A stretch of DNA of 64,000 nucleotides from Candidatus Tepidiaquacellales bacterium UBA6667 (lineage in GTDB: Bacteria > Bacteroidota > Ignavibacteria > Tepidaquicellales > Tepidaquicellaceae): contig DKKL01000034.1 in assembly GCA_002455255.1 (NCBI GenBank), positions 81,950 to 145,949 on the forward strand, written 5' to 3'. Under the pieces are notes generated by a model that ran no database searches, had not been told where the DNA came from, and saw nothing but the letters and a program-made list of their open reading frames with translations. Position numbers and translations under genes: made by a program. This document shows positions 9,352 through 18,752 of this stretch, in pieces (the first letter of the stretch is position 1; the number at the start of each line of letters is the position of its first letter).

Positions 9352-10370
9352 AAGAGCGAAGAGTATAATTTAAAATGCTTTTCAATCATTTCATCAAAAG
9401 AATAATCACGGGAAACTCGTTTGTGATAATTTTCAGCTAAAGAAATATAAGAATTAATATTATTTATTATGTTAGATAATAAATTGACATTCTCTTGAAA
9501 ATCATATGTATTAATTATTATTCCATCTTTTTTGTTTTCAAAATTTTCTGAAAGCCCGAGGAAGTCTGATGTTAAAATTAAATTTGAACACATACCTGCC
9601 TGAAGAAGCGAAATCGGGAATCCTTCGTTAGCAGAAACTGAAGGATAAATATATATAGCAGATGTATCTAAAATAGAAATAAAATCAGATACGATTCCCA
9701 AATATTTTACATTCCCCCCAAGAGTTTTATTTAGCTCAAGAAGATAATCCTTTTGTTCACCATCCCCTGCAAGAAAAAATTCTACATCTTTAAAATCCCG
9801 GAATTGATTTGCAAGCCGAATATAAAACTCGATATTTTTTTCTTTTACAAATCTTGAAGAAGAAAATATTTTGACAGGACGTATAAACTTAGTTTCATCA
9901 AAGGGTAAATATTTCAATCCGTGTTTTATAAGCACGGCATTATTTTTATTATACCTTGCATAAGAATGTTCGTTAGTCAATATAATTTTATCAGCATTAA
10001 ATTCTTTTAGAAGTCCCGGCTTTGAAAGTAAGCCATGATTAGTCTGAATTGTTTTTACCTTTGATAAAAATGATGCATACTTAGCAATATTAGCAGAATA
10101 GTGTGAATGAGAATTAATTATATCAATTTTGTTTGCAGTTACAAAATCAGCAAGAAATTTAATTGCTTTTAAAAAGTTAGTAGTGGAGCGGTTTGAGTGA
10201 TATAACAAGTGAGATTCAAATATTTCGCCATTGTTAACACTATTACGAATCTTTCCCATCAGTATCATATTTTCGCAGTTATATTTTTTGAGACCTTCTG
10301 ATAAATCAGTAACATGAACCGATACACCATCGTCAATACCGAATTCATCTGTAATGTTCAGTACTTTCAT
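9348..10370 (-). CDS. Glycosyltransferase family 4 (GT-B)
   Basis: A 340-residue GT-B protein. The acceptor domain includes INSHSHYSANIAKYAS and TIQTNHGLL. The donor domain has IFSSSRFVKEKNIEF, FFLAGDGEQ and YPSVSANEGFPISLLQAG, the last containing the first Glu of the donor E-x7-E region; the second Glu position is not conserved. It overlaps both neighbouring glycosyltransferase genes by 4 bases, which indicates translational coupling. Likely a cytoplasmic transferase in assembly of the surface polysaccharide. Donor unknown. Confidence 0.87.
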   Translation of the reverse strand: MKVLNITDEFGIDDGVSVHVTDLSEGLKKYNCENMILMGKIRNSVNNGEIFESHLLYHSNRSTTNFLKAIKFLADFVTANKIDIINSHSHYSANIAKYASFLSKVKTIQTNHGLLSKPGLLKEFNADKIILTNEHSYARYNKNNAVLIKHGLKYLPFDETKFIRPVKIFSSSRFVKEKNIEFYIRLANQFRDFKDVEFFLAGDGEQKDYLLELNKTLGGNVKYLGIVSDFISILDTSAIYIYPSVSANEGFPISLLQAGMCSNLILTSDFLGLSENFENKKDGIIINTYDFQENVNLLSNIINNINSYISLAENYHKRVSRDYSFDEMIEKHFKLYSSLL

Positions 10371-11443
10371 AATTCTTTTGAATTATATATTTTAAAATAC
10401 CTGTTGATAACGCTGTCCCAGTTTAATTCCGAATAAATATTCATTGCATAAGAAGACATTTTATTTTTTAATGTTTTATCAGTAGATATTTTTTGAAGAA
10501 CTGATTTTAATTCCGATTTATCGAAATTATTTATAATAAATCCATTTTCTACGTTCGTAATGTAATCTCTAATACCCGTATGCTCGGAAACTATCGGAAT
10601 TAAACCTGAGCACATAGCCTCAGCAGTGAAAAGTGAAAATGTATCATACTCAGACAAACATACTATAACATCTTTATTTTTTAGAAATTCTCTGTAAGAA
10701 CTATAATCATTTTTGCCAAGAATTATAGATTTATGATTTAAAACTATTATATTTTTGCTGTCTGATAAAACGGATAAAAAATCATTAAAGTCATTTTCAT
10801 TTAGAACGCTTATTAAAGTTGAAATACCTTTTAATCTTGACGGGTGATACTCAAATGTAACAATTTCCAATATATCAGAATGAGATATTGATACTTCCCT
10901 ACCATAAAAGTTTTTATCAACTCCGGGAGGAATAATGTAAAATTTTTTATTTAAAAATTTATATTCTTTTAATGTCAACTGTTCGAGAAATTCGGAAACA
11001 AAAACTATACAATCAGAACTTTTGAGTATATATTTTTCAGAAAATTTATTTTTAAGTTTTAAACTGAAAGAAGGATTGTTATATAATCTATCTTCATATC
11101 TGATAAGACCATGAGAAGTATATATTAATTTTGTCTTGAAGAATTTCGATGCAAAACAAGCAATAACTGCATTTCGTTCATAATTTAAAATATGAATTAC
11201 ATCAGGTTTAAATTTAAGTATAAAAAAGAACAACCTGAACAGACCAAGTCGGGTTATGTTTTTATTTATAATCGAGTAACCAAAAAGTTTTTGAAAGATT
11301 GAATATTCTTTTCCGTTGTAGAAATAATCTGCAAAGTGAACATTAGTTTTTTCAGAGAGATTATTTAACATACCTTTTGCAAATCTTTCAGGACCGGTAA
11401 GAGATTTGGTGTCATTATATCTGCCGATTAATAATACTTTCAA
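10367..11443 (-). CDS. Glycosyltransferase family 4 (GT-B)
   Basis: A 358-residue GT-B enzyme beginning MKVLLIGRYNDTKSLTGPER, with IYTSHGLIRYEDR in the acceptor domain and IPPGVDKNFYGRE at the interdomain linker. The donor domain includes EYHPSRLKGI, CLSEYDTFSLFTAEAMCSG, carrying an E-x7-E-like arrangement, and VENGFIINN. It starts one base after the upstream methyltransferase stop and overlaps the next GT4 gene by 4 bases, placing it firmly in the same operon. The family usually uses nucleotide-diphosphate sugars with retention. The specific linkage is not predictable. Confidence 0.87.
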   Translation of the reverse strand: MKVLLIGRYNDTKSLTGPERFAKGMLNNLSEKTNVHFADYFYNGKEYSIFQKLFGYSIINKNITRLGLFRLFFFILKFKPDVIHILNYERNAVIACFASKFFKTKLIYTSHGLIRYEDRLYNNPSFSLKLKNKFSEKYILKSSDCIVFVSEFLEQLTLKEYKFLNKKFYIIPPGVDKNFYGREVSISHSDILEIVTFEYHPSRLKGISTLISVLNENDFNDFLSVLSDSKNIIVLNHKSIILGKNDYSSYREFLKNKDVIVCLSEYDTFSLFTAEAMCSGLIPIVSEHTGIRDYITNVENGFIINNFDKSELKSVLQKISTDKTLKNKMSSYAMNIYSELNWDSVINRYFKIYNSKEL

Positions 11444-11444
11444 A

Positions 11445-12104
11445 TTAATTTTTATTAATTAATTTTGCCAATCCAAGTTTATGTTTCAGAAAATTTTTGA
11501 AATTATATAATGGTGGAAGTTTTTCATTCAATTTTATTTCCGAGTTTGAAATTAATACAACCGCATATTTTCTGAAAATATTATCATCAAATACTTTTAT
11601 TATTTTATAGGGGTAAGTTTTAAAATCAGAAATCGTCCATATACTCTTATGCTCTTCATAGGGGTTTTCATTTCCTGACTGTTCCCAGTTGTCACCTAAG
11701 GGGATATTAATCAATATATATTTTGATTTAGAAAGTGCGGTATTTATAAGCTCTATACCTTGTCGTTTTTCAAAATGCTCAATCACATCTCCAAAAATAA
11801 TTAAATCATAATTCTCATCAATCTTAGGAATATAAGCCAGTGCATCCGCGATAATAATATTATTGTAAAAATAATTATGATATTCTTTTATGTATGCAGG
11901 GAATATTTCCAATCCGTCAATATTGATTTTCCATTCCGGTTTTGAATTCCCTGACAAACTCACACCTTCCCAAAGTTCGAGAAATTCTCTGAGAAGAATT
12001 CCCCATCTTCCAAATCCAACCCCAACATCAAGAATTGATTGAGGTTTAATTTTTCTTATAAGGTCTATATTATATGAAATATTTTGCCAGTTTGATGTAG
12101 GCAT
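11445..12104 (-). CDS. Class I SAM-dependent methyltransferase
   Basis: A 219-residue protein with SAM-binding motif I ILDVGVGFGRWG (24-35), the acidic IDGLEIFPAY region after strand 2 and DLIIFGDVIEHFEKRQG, a motif II-type segment. This form is common in polysaccharide clusters, where the enzymes often methylate sugars or cap glycans, although many remain uncharacterised. The single-base overlap at 12104 with the upstream flippase gene and the one-base gap to the GT4 gene show operon membership. Whether it caps or decorates the polymer is unknown. Confidence 0.85.
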   Translation of the reverse strand: MPTSNWQNISYNIDLIRKIKPQSILDVGVGFGRWGILLREFLELWEGVSLSGNSKPEWKINIDGLEIFPAYIKEYHNYFYNNIIIADALAYIPKIDENYDLIIFGDVIEHFEKRQGIELINTALSKSKYILINIPLGDNWEQSGNENPYEEHKSIWTISDFKTYPYKIIKVFDDNIFRKYAVVLISNSEIKLNEKLPPLYNFKNFLKHKLGLAKLINKN

Positions 12105-13347
12105 TAGAATATAATTTTTCTTAAAATGAAAGCACCTGCCATAAAGATAAAATATTCAGTTATTACAGAAATTACTGCTGCAGCAACAATTCCAAAATAA
12201 GGAATAAATATAAGATTTAAAATTACATTTATTAAAAGGGCTGTTAATGCAATATACATATTGGATTTAAACATCCCCATACTGTTAAGCACTATCCCTG
12301 TCAGATTGTTGAGACTTAGTCCGAGAATAGCAAAAGACAAAACCTGCATTACATAACCCGCTGCTGAATATTTACCGGAATATAGAATTGCAATTATGAA
12401 ATCACTAAAGAAATATAATAAAACGGATATAACAATTGAGATTACAACTAAAGATTTAAAATACTTTGCAAACAATAATTTTATTTCAGAATTTAATTCG
12501 TTTATTTTTGAAAATTTGCTAAACGCAGCAACGAAGATGAAAGAGAAAACCAGTGTGGATGAGCGATAAAGTCCGTATGCGATACCATAGTCAGCAGTTT
12601 CGGAAAAACCTGTTAACTTTGAGATAAGTATGATATCAATTTTATCATAAAGGAAATTAAAAAGAATAGCCAAAGATAATGGCAGAGAAACTGCAAGTAA
12701 AGAAAACATAAGTTTAATATTTACGAATGAGAATTTTTTGATATTCGAAATCAGAATTTTAACATAAGGATATAAAAAAATTAACTGAAGAACATAACCT
12801 ATAAGTATTATGATTAAACTTGTATATAAATCAAACTGATAAAAATAAAGAAGTAATGTAATAAAAATGAGAATGGCGAATTTGAATACAAGCTGAGAAA
12901 AAAATATTTCTTTGAATTTAAATTTCGCACTAAACACTCTGACAAATAAATTCAAAATACTGAATAAAAAAACAAGAATTATGATTATTAAATTATATTC
13001 TATGGGAAATGACGGATAAATTACAGAAAAAAGAATGTAACTTAATAAAAAATATACCGGGAAGGAATAGACAATCAAAGAGAATGAAGTATTGGCAATA
13101 CTAATAATATTTTCATTTTCTTCGGATATGTTTTTTTGCAGTAAAACGGGAATCCCAAAATCAAAAAATAGAATTATAATATTTGCGAGTGCAAATGCAG
13201 ATATGAGTTCACCGTAAAATTCCGGAGTTAAATTGCGGGCAAAGATTAAAAAAATTAAAAAAAAAACAGTCTGTCAGTTATATTCAGAAAAAGTAAATAC
13301 TTACTTTCCGAAAAAATACCATAGATGTTTTTAATTGTGTCTTTCAA
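12104..13347 (-). pseudogene. Polysaccharide flippase (Wzx/MATE-like), frameshifted at a homopolymer
   Basis: The C-terminal 324 codons (13078-12104) form an open frame of hydrophobic segments typical of oligosaccharide flippases. The missing N-terminus is present upstream. A TTG at 13347 starts KDTIKNIYGIFSESKYLLF and reads to a stop inside a run of ten A (plus strand 13257-13266). One extra base in that run would restore a continuous frame through ARNLTPEFYGELISAFALAN and LFFDFGIPVLLQKNI, the normal second and third segments of the family. The full protein would be about 414 residues. It is broken by one base, is a homopolymer sequencing error, or is read by slippage; these cannot be separated here. 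The TTG start lies 4 bases after the upstream wzi stop. A second, intact flippase is at 27636-28937. Confidence 0.8.
13257..13266. other. Ten-A homopolymer at the frameshift point of the flippase gene
   Basis: A run of ten A on the plus strand (ten T in the coding sense) lies next to a further run of seven A at 13248-13254. The reading frame of the flippase breaks exactly here: eleven T would be in frame. Such runs are prone to replication slippage, polymerase slippage during transcription, and consensus errors in long-read assemblies. Confidence 0.8.
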
Positions 13348-13350
13348 TTT

Positions 13351-15033
13351 TTAAAGTGTAATATTCAGAGACCCTCTAAAATAGAAATCTTTAAGTTTTC
13401 TTGATATGTAAATATAATCAGACAATAAATATTTTGCTTCAAGATTTAAATAAATTTGTTTGACCGGTTCGTAATTAACTGCTATACGGAAATTATTATA
13501 ATTGATTCGATACCCTTGCAGAAAATTATTTTTAAACTGATTTTTTGAATCACCCTCACCGAAATTTATATCACCACCATAATTTATTACTATTCTGTAA
13601 GTAGCCGAATCAACAATAATTCCTGCTCCGTGCCTTATGTGGTTATAACCTATAATCATATCAAACCCCTTCGCAATTTGATATTTCAAATTCAAAGAAA
13701 TTTCATCTGAGTTTGGACTTACTTTATGACCGAGAGGAAGACTCCAGTTAGTGTAAGTACTTTTATTTGAACGGTGAGAATAAACAAAAGGGTCTAACCT
13801 TGTATATTCAGTTATGAAGGCAAGTTTATTAAGTCCAAAAGCATTATTCCAAAAAACTCCTAATTGAAATGCGAATTTATTATCATTATAAGAACGGTCA
13901 TTTTTTGTAATCGTTTTAAGATTTAAATCATCAATTAAAAGTGTGCCTTGTAATGCAAGATTTTTAACAGGTAAGTATTCAAAATCAAATCCGAGATTTG
14001 CATTATTCCTTGTTGTGTTATCTCCTGAATTTAAATCAGCAGATGTTAAAAAACTTAATGGATTCAGATAAGTAACTGAAAAGGCAGTTTGTGTCGAAAC
14101 TACACTTTCAAAAATTCCGAGTTTGAAAGTTTTAAATAAATTTAGATTTAATCGGTGTGAGGCAATTATTTTATTAGGAATATCTCTACCTAATGAATCA
14201 CCCTTTAGTGAGCCAAAGGTGAAAGAGTAAGATAATTTATCGTAATTCAAACTCAGGTTAATCTGATCAAACGGAACTGTATTGCTTGAATAATACATTT
14301 TATCATTATATCCAAACCCTTGATTTATCTGCTCTCTGCCAATCCATACAGAAATCCAGTCATCCGGAGCAGAATACCGAAGATATCCCTCAAATGAATC
14401 AAAATTAGATTTATCAATTCTAAATTTCAAACTTGACCAAAGTTTATAATCAGTATAAGTTGCAAAATTTACATCGTTAGAATCACCTGAAAGTTTTGCT
14501 CCGTTTGAAATTCTCAGATAGTATCCGAGTGTATTTCGGAGAGTTCCTCTTATTTTTAAACCGAGATCAAATAAAGAAATTTTTCTGTTACCAAGAGAAT
14601 CACCATTTCCAATTCTTTCTGATATGCCAATATTTCCGTTTAAAAAAAGTGAATTAAGCGAGTCATAAGAATAATATAAATATTTATTTTTATTTTTATC
14701 AAACAGCCCGGTCAATCCGTTATTTGCTAAACTTACAGCATCCGGATTCCTTTTCAGTTCAAAGCTGTAATCAACTAAATATCCATTAAGAATGCTTCTA
14801 TCTTCAGAAGAAATTGAATTTGAGTTATTAATTTGGTTTAGAAATCCTGCTACTTGTTTTCGGGAGAGCGGTAGCAACGAAGAATTATAATCAGGTATTA
14901 CCTGTTCAACCTGCATTCGTTTAAGAAAGAAATATACATCATCATCTACAGGTGTAAGTTCTTGCTGTGAGAAAATCGCAGATGCAGAAATAAAAAAAAC
15001 TAATAATAAAATTACAGGTTTTTTTATGTTCAT
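13351..15033 (-). CDS. wzi: Wzi-family outer-membrane capsule assembly protein
   Basis: A 560-residue exported protein. MNIKKPVILLLVFFISASAI is a signal peptide ending near SQQ. The helical start region VDDDVYFFLKRMQVEQVIPD and LPLSRKQVAGFLNQI is typical of Bacteroidetes-type Wzi proteins. The rest is alternating beta-strand sequence of an outer-membrane barrel, with WISVWIGREQINQGFGYND in the conserved central part, ending in the strand-like RGSLNITL. Wzi proteins anchor or organise capsular polysaccharide at the outer membrane. It lies 3 bases after the transaldolase stop and 3 bases before the flippase TTG start, in the heart of the operon. Its presence argues that the product is capsule- or exopolysaccharide-like. 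Confidence 0.82.
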   Translation of the reverse strand: MNIKKPVILLLVFFISASAIFSQQELTPVDDDVYFFLKRMQVEQVIPDYNSSLLPLSRKQVAGFLNQINNSNSISSEDRSILNGYLVDYSFELKRNPDAVSLANNGLTGLFDKNKNKYLYYSYDSLNSLFLNGNIGISERIGNGDSLGNRKISLFDLGLKIRGTLRNTLGYYLRISNGAKLSGDSNDVNFATYTDYKLWSSLKFRIDKSNFDSFEGYLRYSAPDDWISVWIGREQINQGFGYNDKMYYSSNTVPFDQINLSLNYDKLSYSFTFGSLKGDSLGRDIPNKIIASHRLNLNLFKTFKLGIFESVVSTQTAFSVTYLNPLSFLTSADLNSGDNTTRNNANLGFDFEYLPVKNLALQGTLLIDDLNLKTITKNDRSYNDNKFAFQLGVFWNNAFGLNKLAFITEYTRLDPFVYSHRSNKSTYTNWSLPLGHKVSPNSDEISLNLKYQIAKGFDMIIGYNHIRHGAGIIVDSATYRIVINYGGDINFGEGDSKNQFKNNFLQGYRINYNNFRIAVNYEPVKQIYLNLEAKYLLSDYIYISRKLKDFYFRGSLNITL

Positions 15034-15036
15034 TTT

Positions 15037-15753
15037 TTAAATTTTATATCCTGCTGATTTAGCATCGTTATAAAACATTTTTACGGTATCAAGAGAAAAT
15101 TCATTTAAATCTTTTCCAAGAGTTGGAAGTTTTTTAAGAATATCATTTGTAACAGTTATAATATCACAACCCATTTCATCTGCCTGAATAATATTAAGCA
15201 ATTCACGAGGACTTGCCCAGATTAGTTCAATGTTTTTATATTGATTTAAAATACTTACAACTTCTTTCATTAATGGAACGGGGTCGATTCCGGCATCGGC
15301 TATTCTACCTGCGAACACTGAAATATATGATCCGGGACCATCTTTGAGAGCAGGGATAATGTGATTTACCTGTTCAAGAGTCATTAACGCTGTTACATTT
15401 AACTTTACATTATTATCCGATAATTTTTTACATAAGTCAAAACTTGATTCCCCTTTAGTATTTGTTATGGGAATTTTTACATAAACATTACTTCCCCAAG
15501 ATGCAATTTCCAATGCCTGCTTTTCCATTTCATCAAAATCATCTGAGAAAACCTCAAGCGATAACGGTTTATCTTTAATAACAGAAAGTATATCTTTTGA
15601 AAACGCTTTATAGTCTGTGATACCTGCTTTTTTCATAAGCGTAGGATTTGTTGTGAGACCTGAAATTAATTCATCATTATACATTTCAATCATACCTGCT
15701 TTTTCAGCACCGTCAGCAAATATTTTTACTTTAAAATTGTAAGTTTTATTCAT
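15037..15753 (-). CDS. tal: Transaldolase / fructose-6-phosphate aldolase family (small form)
   Basis: A 238-residue TIM-barrel enzyme of the short transaldolase/FSA class. Visible motifs are SGLTTNPTLMKKAG (31-44), NVYVKIPIT with the Schiff-base Lys93, LNVTALMTLEQ and SVFAGRIADAGIDP. Transaldolase exchanges three-carbon units between fructose 6-phosphate and sedoheptulose 7-phosphate. It lies 14 bases after gmhA, the enzyme that consumes sedoheptulose 7-phosphate, which suggests a dedicated supply role for heptose synthesis (inference). A housekeeping pentose-phosphate role is the alternative. Confidence 0.88.
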   Translation of the reverse strand: MNKTYNFKVKIFADGAEKAGMIEMYNDELISGLTTNPTLMKKAGITDYKAFSKDILSVIKDKPLSLEVFSDDFDEMEKQALEIASWGSNVYVKIPITNTKGESSFDLCKKLSDNNVKLNVTALMTLEQVNHIIPALKDGPGSYISVFAGRIADAGIDPVPLMKEVVSILNQYKNIELIWASPRELLNIIQADEMGCDIITVTNDILKKLPTLGKDLNEFSLDTVKMFYNDAKSAGYKI

Positions 15754-15767
15754 TATTTAATTATTAA

Positions 15768-16364
15768 TTATTTTATGGATTCCCATTTTGTTTTGTTAAT
15801 CTGTAAATCAGGATGAGAAACAAAAAGATGCCAAACAAGTGCCTGAAAACCTTCTGTGTGTGGTGTGATTCTTGAATCATCAACAACAGGAATAATTACC
15901 GCAGCATCTGCCATTATACCTGTATAACCTCCGTCTTTCCCGACTACACCTACAACTTTTGCTCCAATTTCCTTTGCATATTTAATGACATTTACAAGAT
16001 TCATACTTACATTTTTTTCTTCACTGCCACCACCGACAGAAAAAACAAGCACTGCATCATTGGAATTGAAGTTTGAACCAATCATCCAGTTAATATAAGA
16101 CACATCCCAACCCTCATCATTAACTCTCGCTGTGAGTTCCGAAACATTATCAGAAGGAGAGTAGGATTCAAGTCCGCAAATTTTTCTGAAATCACAACAG
16201 GCATGTGAAGCATGACCGGCACCTCCACCGGAGCCGATTATAAATAATCTTCCTTTATTATCTCTGGTTGATTTTAAAATTGATACTGCCTTTTCTACGG
16301 CATTATCATCAATTTTATTTATGATGTCAATGCTTTCGTTTAAATATTTTTTAGTAAATGACAT
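15768..16364 (-). CDS. gmhA: Sedoheptulose-7-phosphate isomerase (SIS domain)
   Basis: A 198-residue SIS-fold protein. The phosphate-binding loop IIGSGGGAGHASHACCDFRK lies at 42-61, a second phosphate loop SVGGGSEEKN near 109-118, and the C-terminal TPHTEGFQALVWHL (167-180) carries the catalytic Glu/His region of GmhA. GmhA converts sedoheptulose 7-phosphate to D-glycero-D-manno-heptose 7-phosphate. GmhB, HddA and HddC homologues are in the same operon, so a complete route to a GDP-activated D,D-heptose is encoded. It follows gmhB by 3 bases. Confidence 0.85.
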   Translation of the reverse strand: MSFTKKYLNESIDIINKIDDNAVEKAVSILKSTRDNKGRLFIIGSGGGAGHASHACCDFRKICGLESYSPSDNVSELTARVNDEGWDVSYINWMIGSNFNSNDAVLVFSVGGGSEEKNVSMNLVNVIKYAKEIGAKVVGVVGKDGGYTGIMADAAVIIPVVDDSRITPHTEGFQALVWHLFVSHPDLQINKTKWESIK

Positions 16365-16367
16365 TTA

Positions 16368-16889
16368 TTATTTTAAAATAGTTAAAAGTTCGTTTAAGTT
16401 ATTGATTTTAAAGTCAGGAACAGAATTATTTAAAACCGAGTGAGAATTTTCTAAAAATACTGAAGTTAAACCTGAACGTTTTGCTGCTTCGATATCTTTC
16501 CACATATCTCCTATCATAAGTGATTCTTCAGGTATTAAATTGTATTTATTAATTAATGTAATAATCATACCCGGATTTGGTTTTTTATCAGGAGAAGAAT
16601 TTTCAGAATCTGTACAGCATATAATTTCAGTAAATTTATATTCATTTAAAATTAATTTATTAATCTCATTTAAGTCGTTAATGTTCATTAAGTTTCTGCC
16701 AACATCAGGCTGATTTGAGACAACAAAAGTTTTGAGATTTAAATTTTTCAAAATCGGAAGAAATTCGAGAAAATCCTGTTTAAATTTAAATTCATTTAAA
16801 GAACGAGGCGAAGAAACCAAACCGTTTTCACGGATGACAACTTCATTTATTACACCATCTCTGTCAAAAAACAAATTTTTAAACCGCAA
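16368..16889 (-). CDS. gmhB: HAD-family heptose-bisphosphate phosphatase (GmhB-like)
   Basis: A 173-residue HAD phosphatase. The nucleophile motif is FFDRDGVINE (7-16), followed by VVSNQPDVGR (motif II), KKPNPGMI (motif III) and IGDMWKDIEAAKRSG (motif IV). The DxDGVIN form is characteristic of GmhB/HisB-N phosphatases. The Cys/His zinc loop seen in many GmhB proteins is not obvious: only a CC pair is seen before SENSSPDKKP. The expected reaction is removal of the C7 phosphate from D-glycero-D-manno-heptose 1,7-bisphosphate. It overlaps the Gfo/Idh gene by 11 bases and precedes gmhA. Confidence 0.82.
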   Translation of the reverse strand: MRFKNLFFDRDGVINEVVIRENGLVSSPRSLNEFKFKQDFLEFLPILKNLNLKTFVVSNQPDVGRNLMNINDLNEINKLILNEYKFTEIICCTDSENSSPDKKPNPGMIITLINKYNLIPEESLMIGDMWKDIEAAKRSGLTSVFLENSHSVLNNSVPDFKINNLNELLTILK

Positions 16890-17898
16890 TTTTCACAGAT
16901 TTATTTTCTTTAGAAGATTTGTAAATATTCTCAATGATAACATTTGCCATATACCCGTCAATATGATTTCCGAGAACATCTTTATTTTTCGATATGGCAT
17001 TCTTAAGTTCTTTCCATTCTTTTTTCCAGCTATAGTCAAACTTTGGATAAGTAATTTTTTTAATTATCGGAACTCCGCCTTCAGGTTTTCTTATGCCAAG
17101 CTCGATGCTTTCGTTTCCATAACTGCCACCGAGTCCTTCAATTTTGATGTAACCTTTTTTACCGAATATCTCGAATAAAAATTTATTCTTCCAATTCGTC
17201 CAGCTTACATTGAACTGAATATCTACTCCGGATTTTGATTTCATATATACGAATGCATTATCTTCCACTTTCATATTCCAAAATTTTGTATCAACTTTCC
17301 CAAATATTTCTTTCATATCGCCGGCAAACCACCTGCATAAATCTATAATGTGAACACCTTGATCAAGCAATTCCCCGCCACCACATAAATCTTTAGATGC
17401 TCGCCATTCTTTTTCCATTCCGTTTCTTCCGCCATGGCCATATACTGCACGAATAAACATCACATCACCTATAAGTTTTTTATCTAAATACTCGCGCGCT
17501 TTCAACATTGCAGGATGAAATCTATGGTTAAATCCTGTTTTTAGTATCAGTTTATTTTTAGATTTACTGTTTTGTTTTTTGAGAGTATTAAACATTTCTG
17601 CAGCTTCCTTTGTATTTCTTCCCAAAGGTTTTTCTGCGATAACGTGAACATTATTCATCAAAGCAAAGTTAACTACTTCTTTAATAAATTTATTTACAAC
17701 GGCAACTACAACAATATCAGGCTTTGTTTCAAGAATTAATTTTTTATAATCCTGAAAATATTTTGTTTTATAATCCGAAGCAAATTTTTTACCTGTTTTT
17801 ATATTTACATCACAAGCACCAACTATAATATCATTTTTTTCTATAGCATTTGCTCTTTTTCTGCCGATTAATCCGCAACCAATTATTCCAAGCTTCAT
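16879..17898 (-). CDS. Gfo/Idh/MocA-family NAD(P)-dependent sugar oxidoreductase
   Basis: A 339-residue protein with the N-terminal Rossmann motif LGIIGCGLIGRKRA (3-16), the family signature AEKPLG (88-93), and GGGELLDQGVHIIDLCRWF in the catalytic domain, where the D-x3-H pair participates in catalysis. Family members oxidise or reduce hydroxyls of sugars or nucleotide sugars. It sits between an SDR (4-base overlap) and the GmhB-like gene (11-base overlap) in the GDP-heptose module. It may therefore act on a heptose or nucleotide-heptose intermediate (inference). Substrate and cofactor are not established. Confidence 0.87.
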   Translation of the reverse strand: MKLGIIGCGLIGRKRANAIEKNDIIVGACDVNIKTGKKFASDYKTKYFQDYKKLILETKPDIVVVAVVNKFIKEVVNFALMNNVHVIAEKPLGRNTKEAAEMFNTLKKQNSKSKNKLILKTGFNHRFHPAMLKAREYLDKKLIGDVMFIRAVYGHGGRNGMEKEWRASKDLCGGGELLDQGVHIIDLCRWFAGDMKEIFGKVDTKFWNMKVEDNAFVYMKSKSGVDIQFNVSWTNWKNKFLFEIFGKKGYIKIEGLGGSYGNESIELGIRKPEGGVPIIKKITYPKFDYSWKKEWKELKNAISKNKDVLGNHIDGYMANVIIENIYKSSKENKSVKIAV

Positions 17899-18752
17899 AT
17901 TTTTTTATAAAAATTTTTATTGTCAATTCTTCTAAGCGTTGCAAAATCTTTATCTTCTAATAAAGTTTTTTTGAATTCTTCAGATTGCCAGTCATCCCAT
18001 GGAGCAGATATGAATTTACCTGTAATACCATCTGAATCGTCAGATAAAAGAAATGCAGTTAAGTCAGCAGCTTTTTCAGGAGGTACACCGCCTGAATCAA
18101 CTTGTTTCTTTGTATTTTCAAAAAAATTCTTCCCGACTGAGTCAGGATTCTGATTTAATGTTTGATTATGTAATCTCGTTACTACAAATCCAGGAGCAAC
18201 ACAGTTAATATCAAAATTTTCATCAGCAAGCTCAATTGCCAAATTTTCTGTAAATCTTACTATTGCAATCTTGCTTGTCGCATAGGCAGAATAGTTCGCA
18301 AAGGGAGTTGCAGCACCTCCTCCGGAATAGTTCACAATTTTTTTTCTTCCTGTGGATTTTAACAAAGGTGCAAATACATTGCACATATAAACCGTTCCTA
18401 AAAAGTTTATTTGAATGGCATTTGTGAACTCATCCATATCTACAAGTGTAGTTTTACCCATCGGTCCATAAATTCCTGCATTATTAACTAAACCTGATAT
18501 TTCAAGTTTTTCATCGTTACACCACTTGGCAAAATTTCTAACCGCATTTAAATCACCAATATCTAATGAATAAGAAAGATTTTTTTCTTTACCAATAGAA
18601 TTTAATTCTGTTAGTGCATTTTCCAAATCTGTTTTATTCCTTGAAGCGATAATAACTCTTGCACCATCCTGCACACATTTTTTTGCGATTGCAAACCCTA
18701 TACCGAGCGAGCCACCGGTAATAATGATAGTTTTGTTTTTCAGATTGCTCAT
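17895..18752 (-). CDS. Short-chain dehydrogenase/reductase (SDR)
   Basis: A 285-residue classical SDR. The dinucleotide motif is TGGSLGIG (12-19), NNAG lies near 90-93, and the catalytic set is Ser143 (NYSGGG) with Tyr157-x3-Lys161 (YSAYATSK). A C-terminal extension of about 40 residues follows the SDR core (after DGITGKFISAPWDDW) and may shape substrate choice. It overlaps the Ugd-like dehydrogenase gene and the Gfo/Idh gene by 4 bases each. Three consecutive oxidoreductases suggest stepwise modification of one activated sugar, most plausibly the heptose, but this is inference. Confidence 0.88.
   Translation of the reverse strand: MSNLKNKTIIITGGSLGIGFAIAKKCVQDGARVIIASRNKTDLENALTELNSIGKEKNLSYSLDIGDLNAVRNFAKWCNDEKLEISGLVNNAGIYGPMGKTTLVDMDEFTNAIQINFLGTVYMCNVFAPLLKSTGRKKIVNYSGGGAATPFANYSAYATSKIAIVRFTENLAIELADENFDINCVAPGFVVTRLHNQTLNQNPDSVGKNFFENTKKQVDSGGVPPEKAADLTAFLLSDDSDGITGKFISAPWDDWQSEEFKKTLLEDKDFATLRRIDNKNFYKKI

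Noticed and set aside
15037..15753. Transaldolase as a misplaced housekeeping gene
   Set aside because: Not fully excluded, but the 14-base spacing to gmhA and shared metabolite make a heptose-supply role more economical, so it is treated as part of the module.
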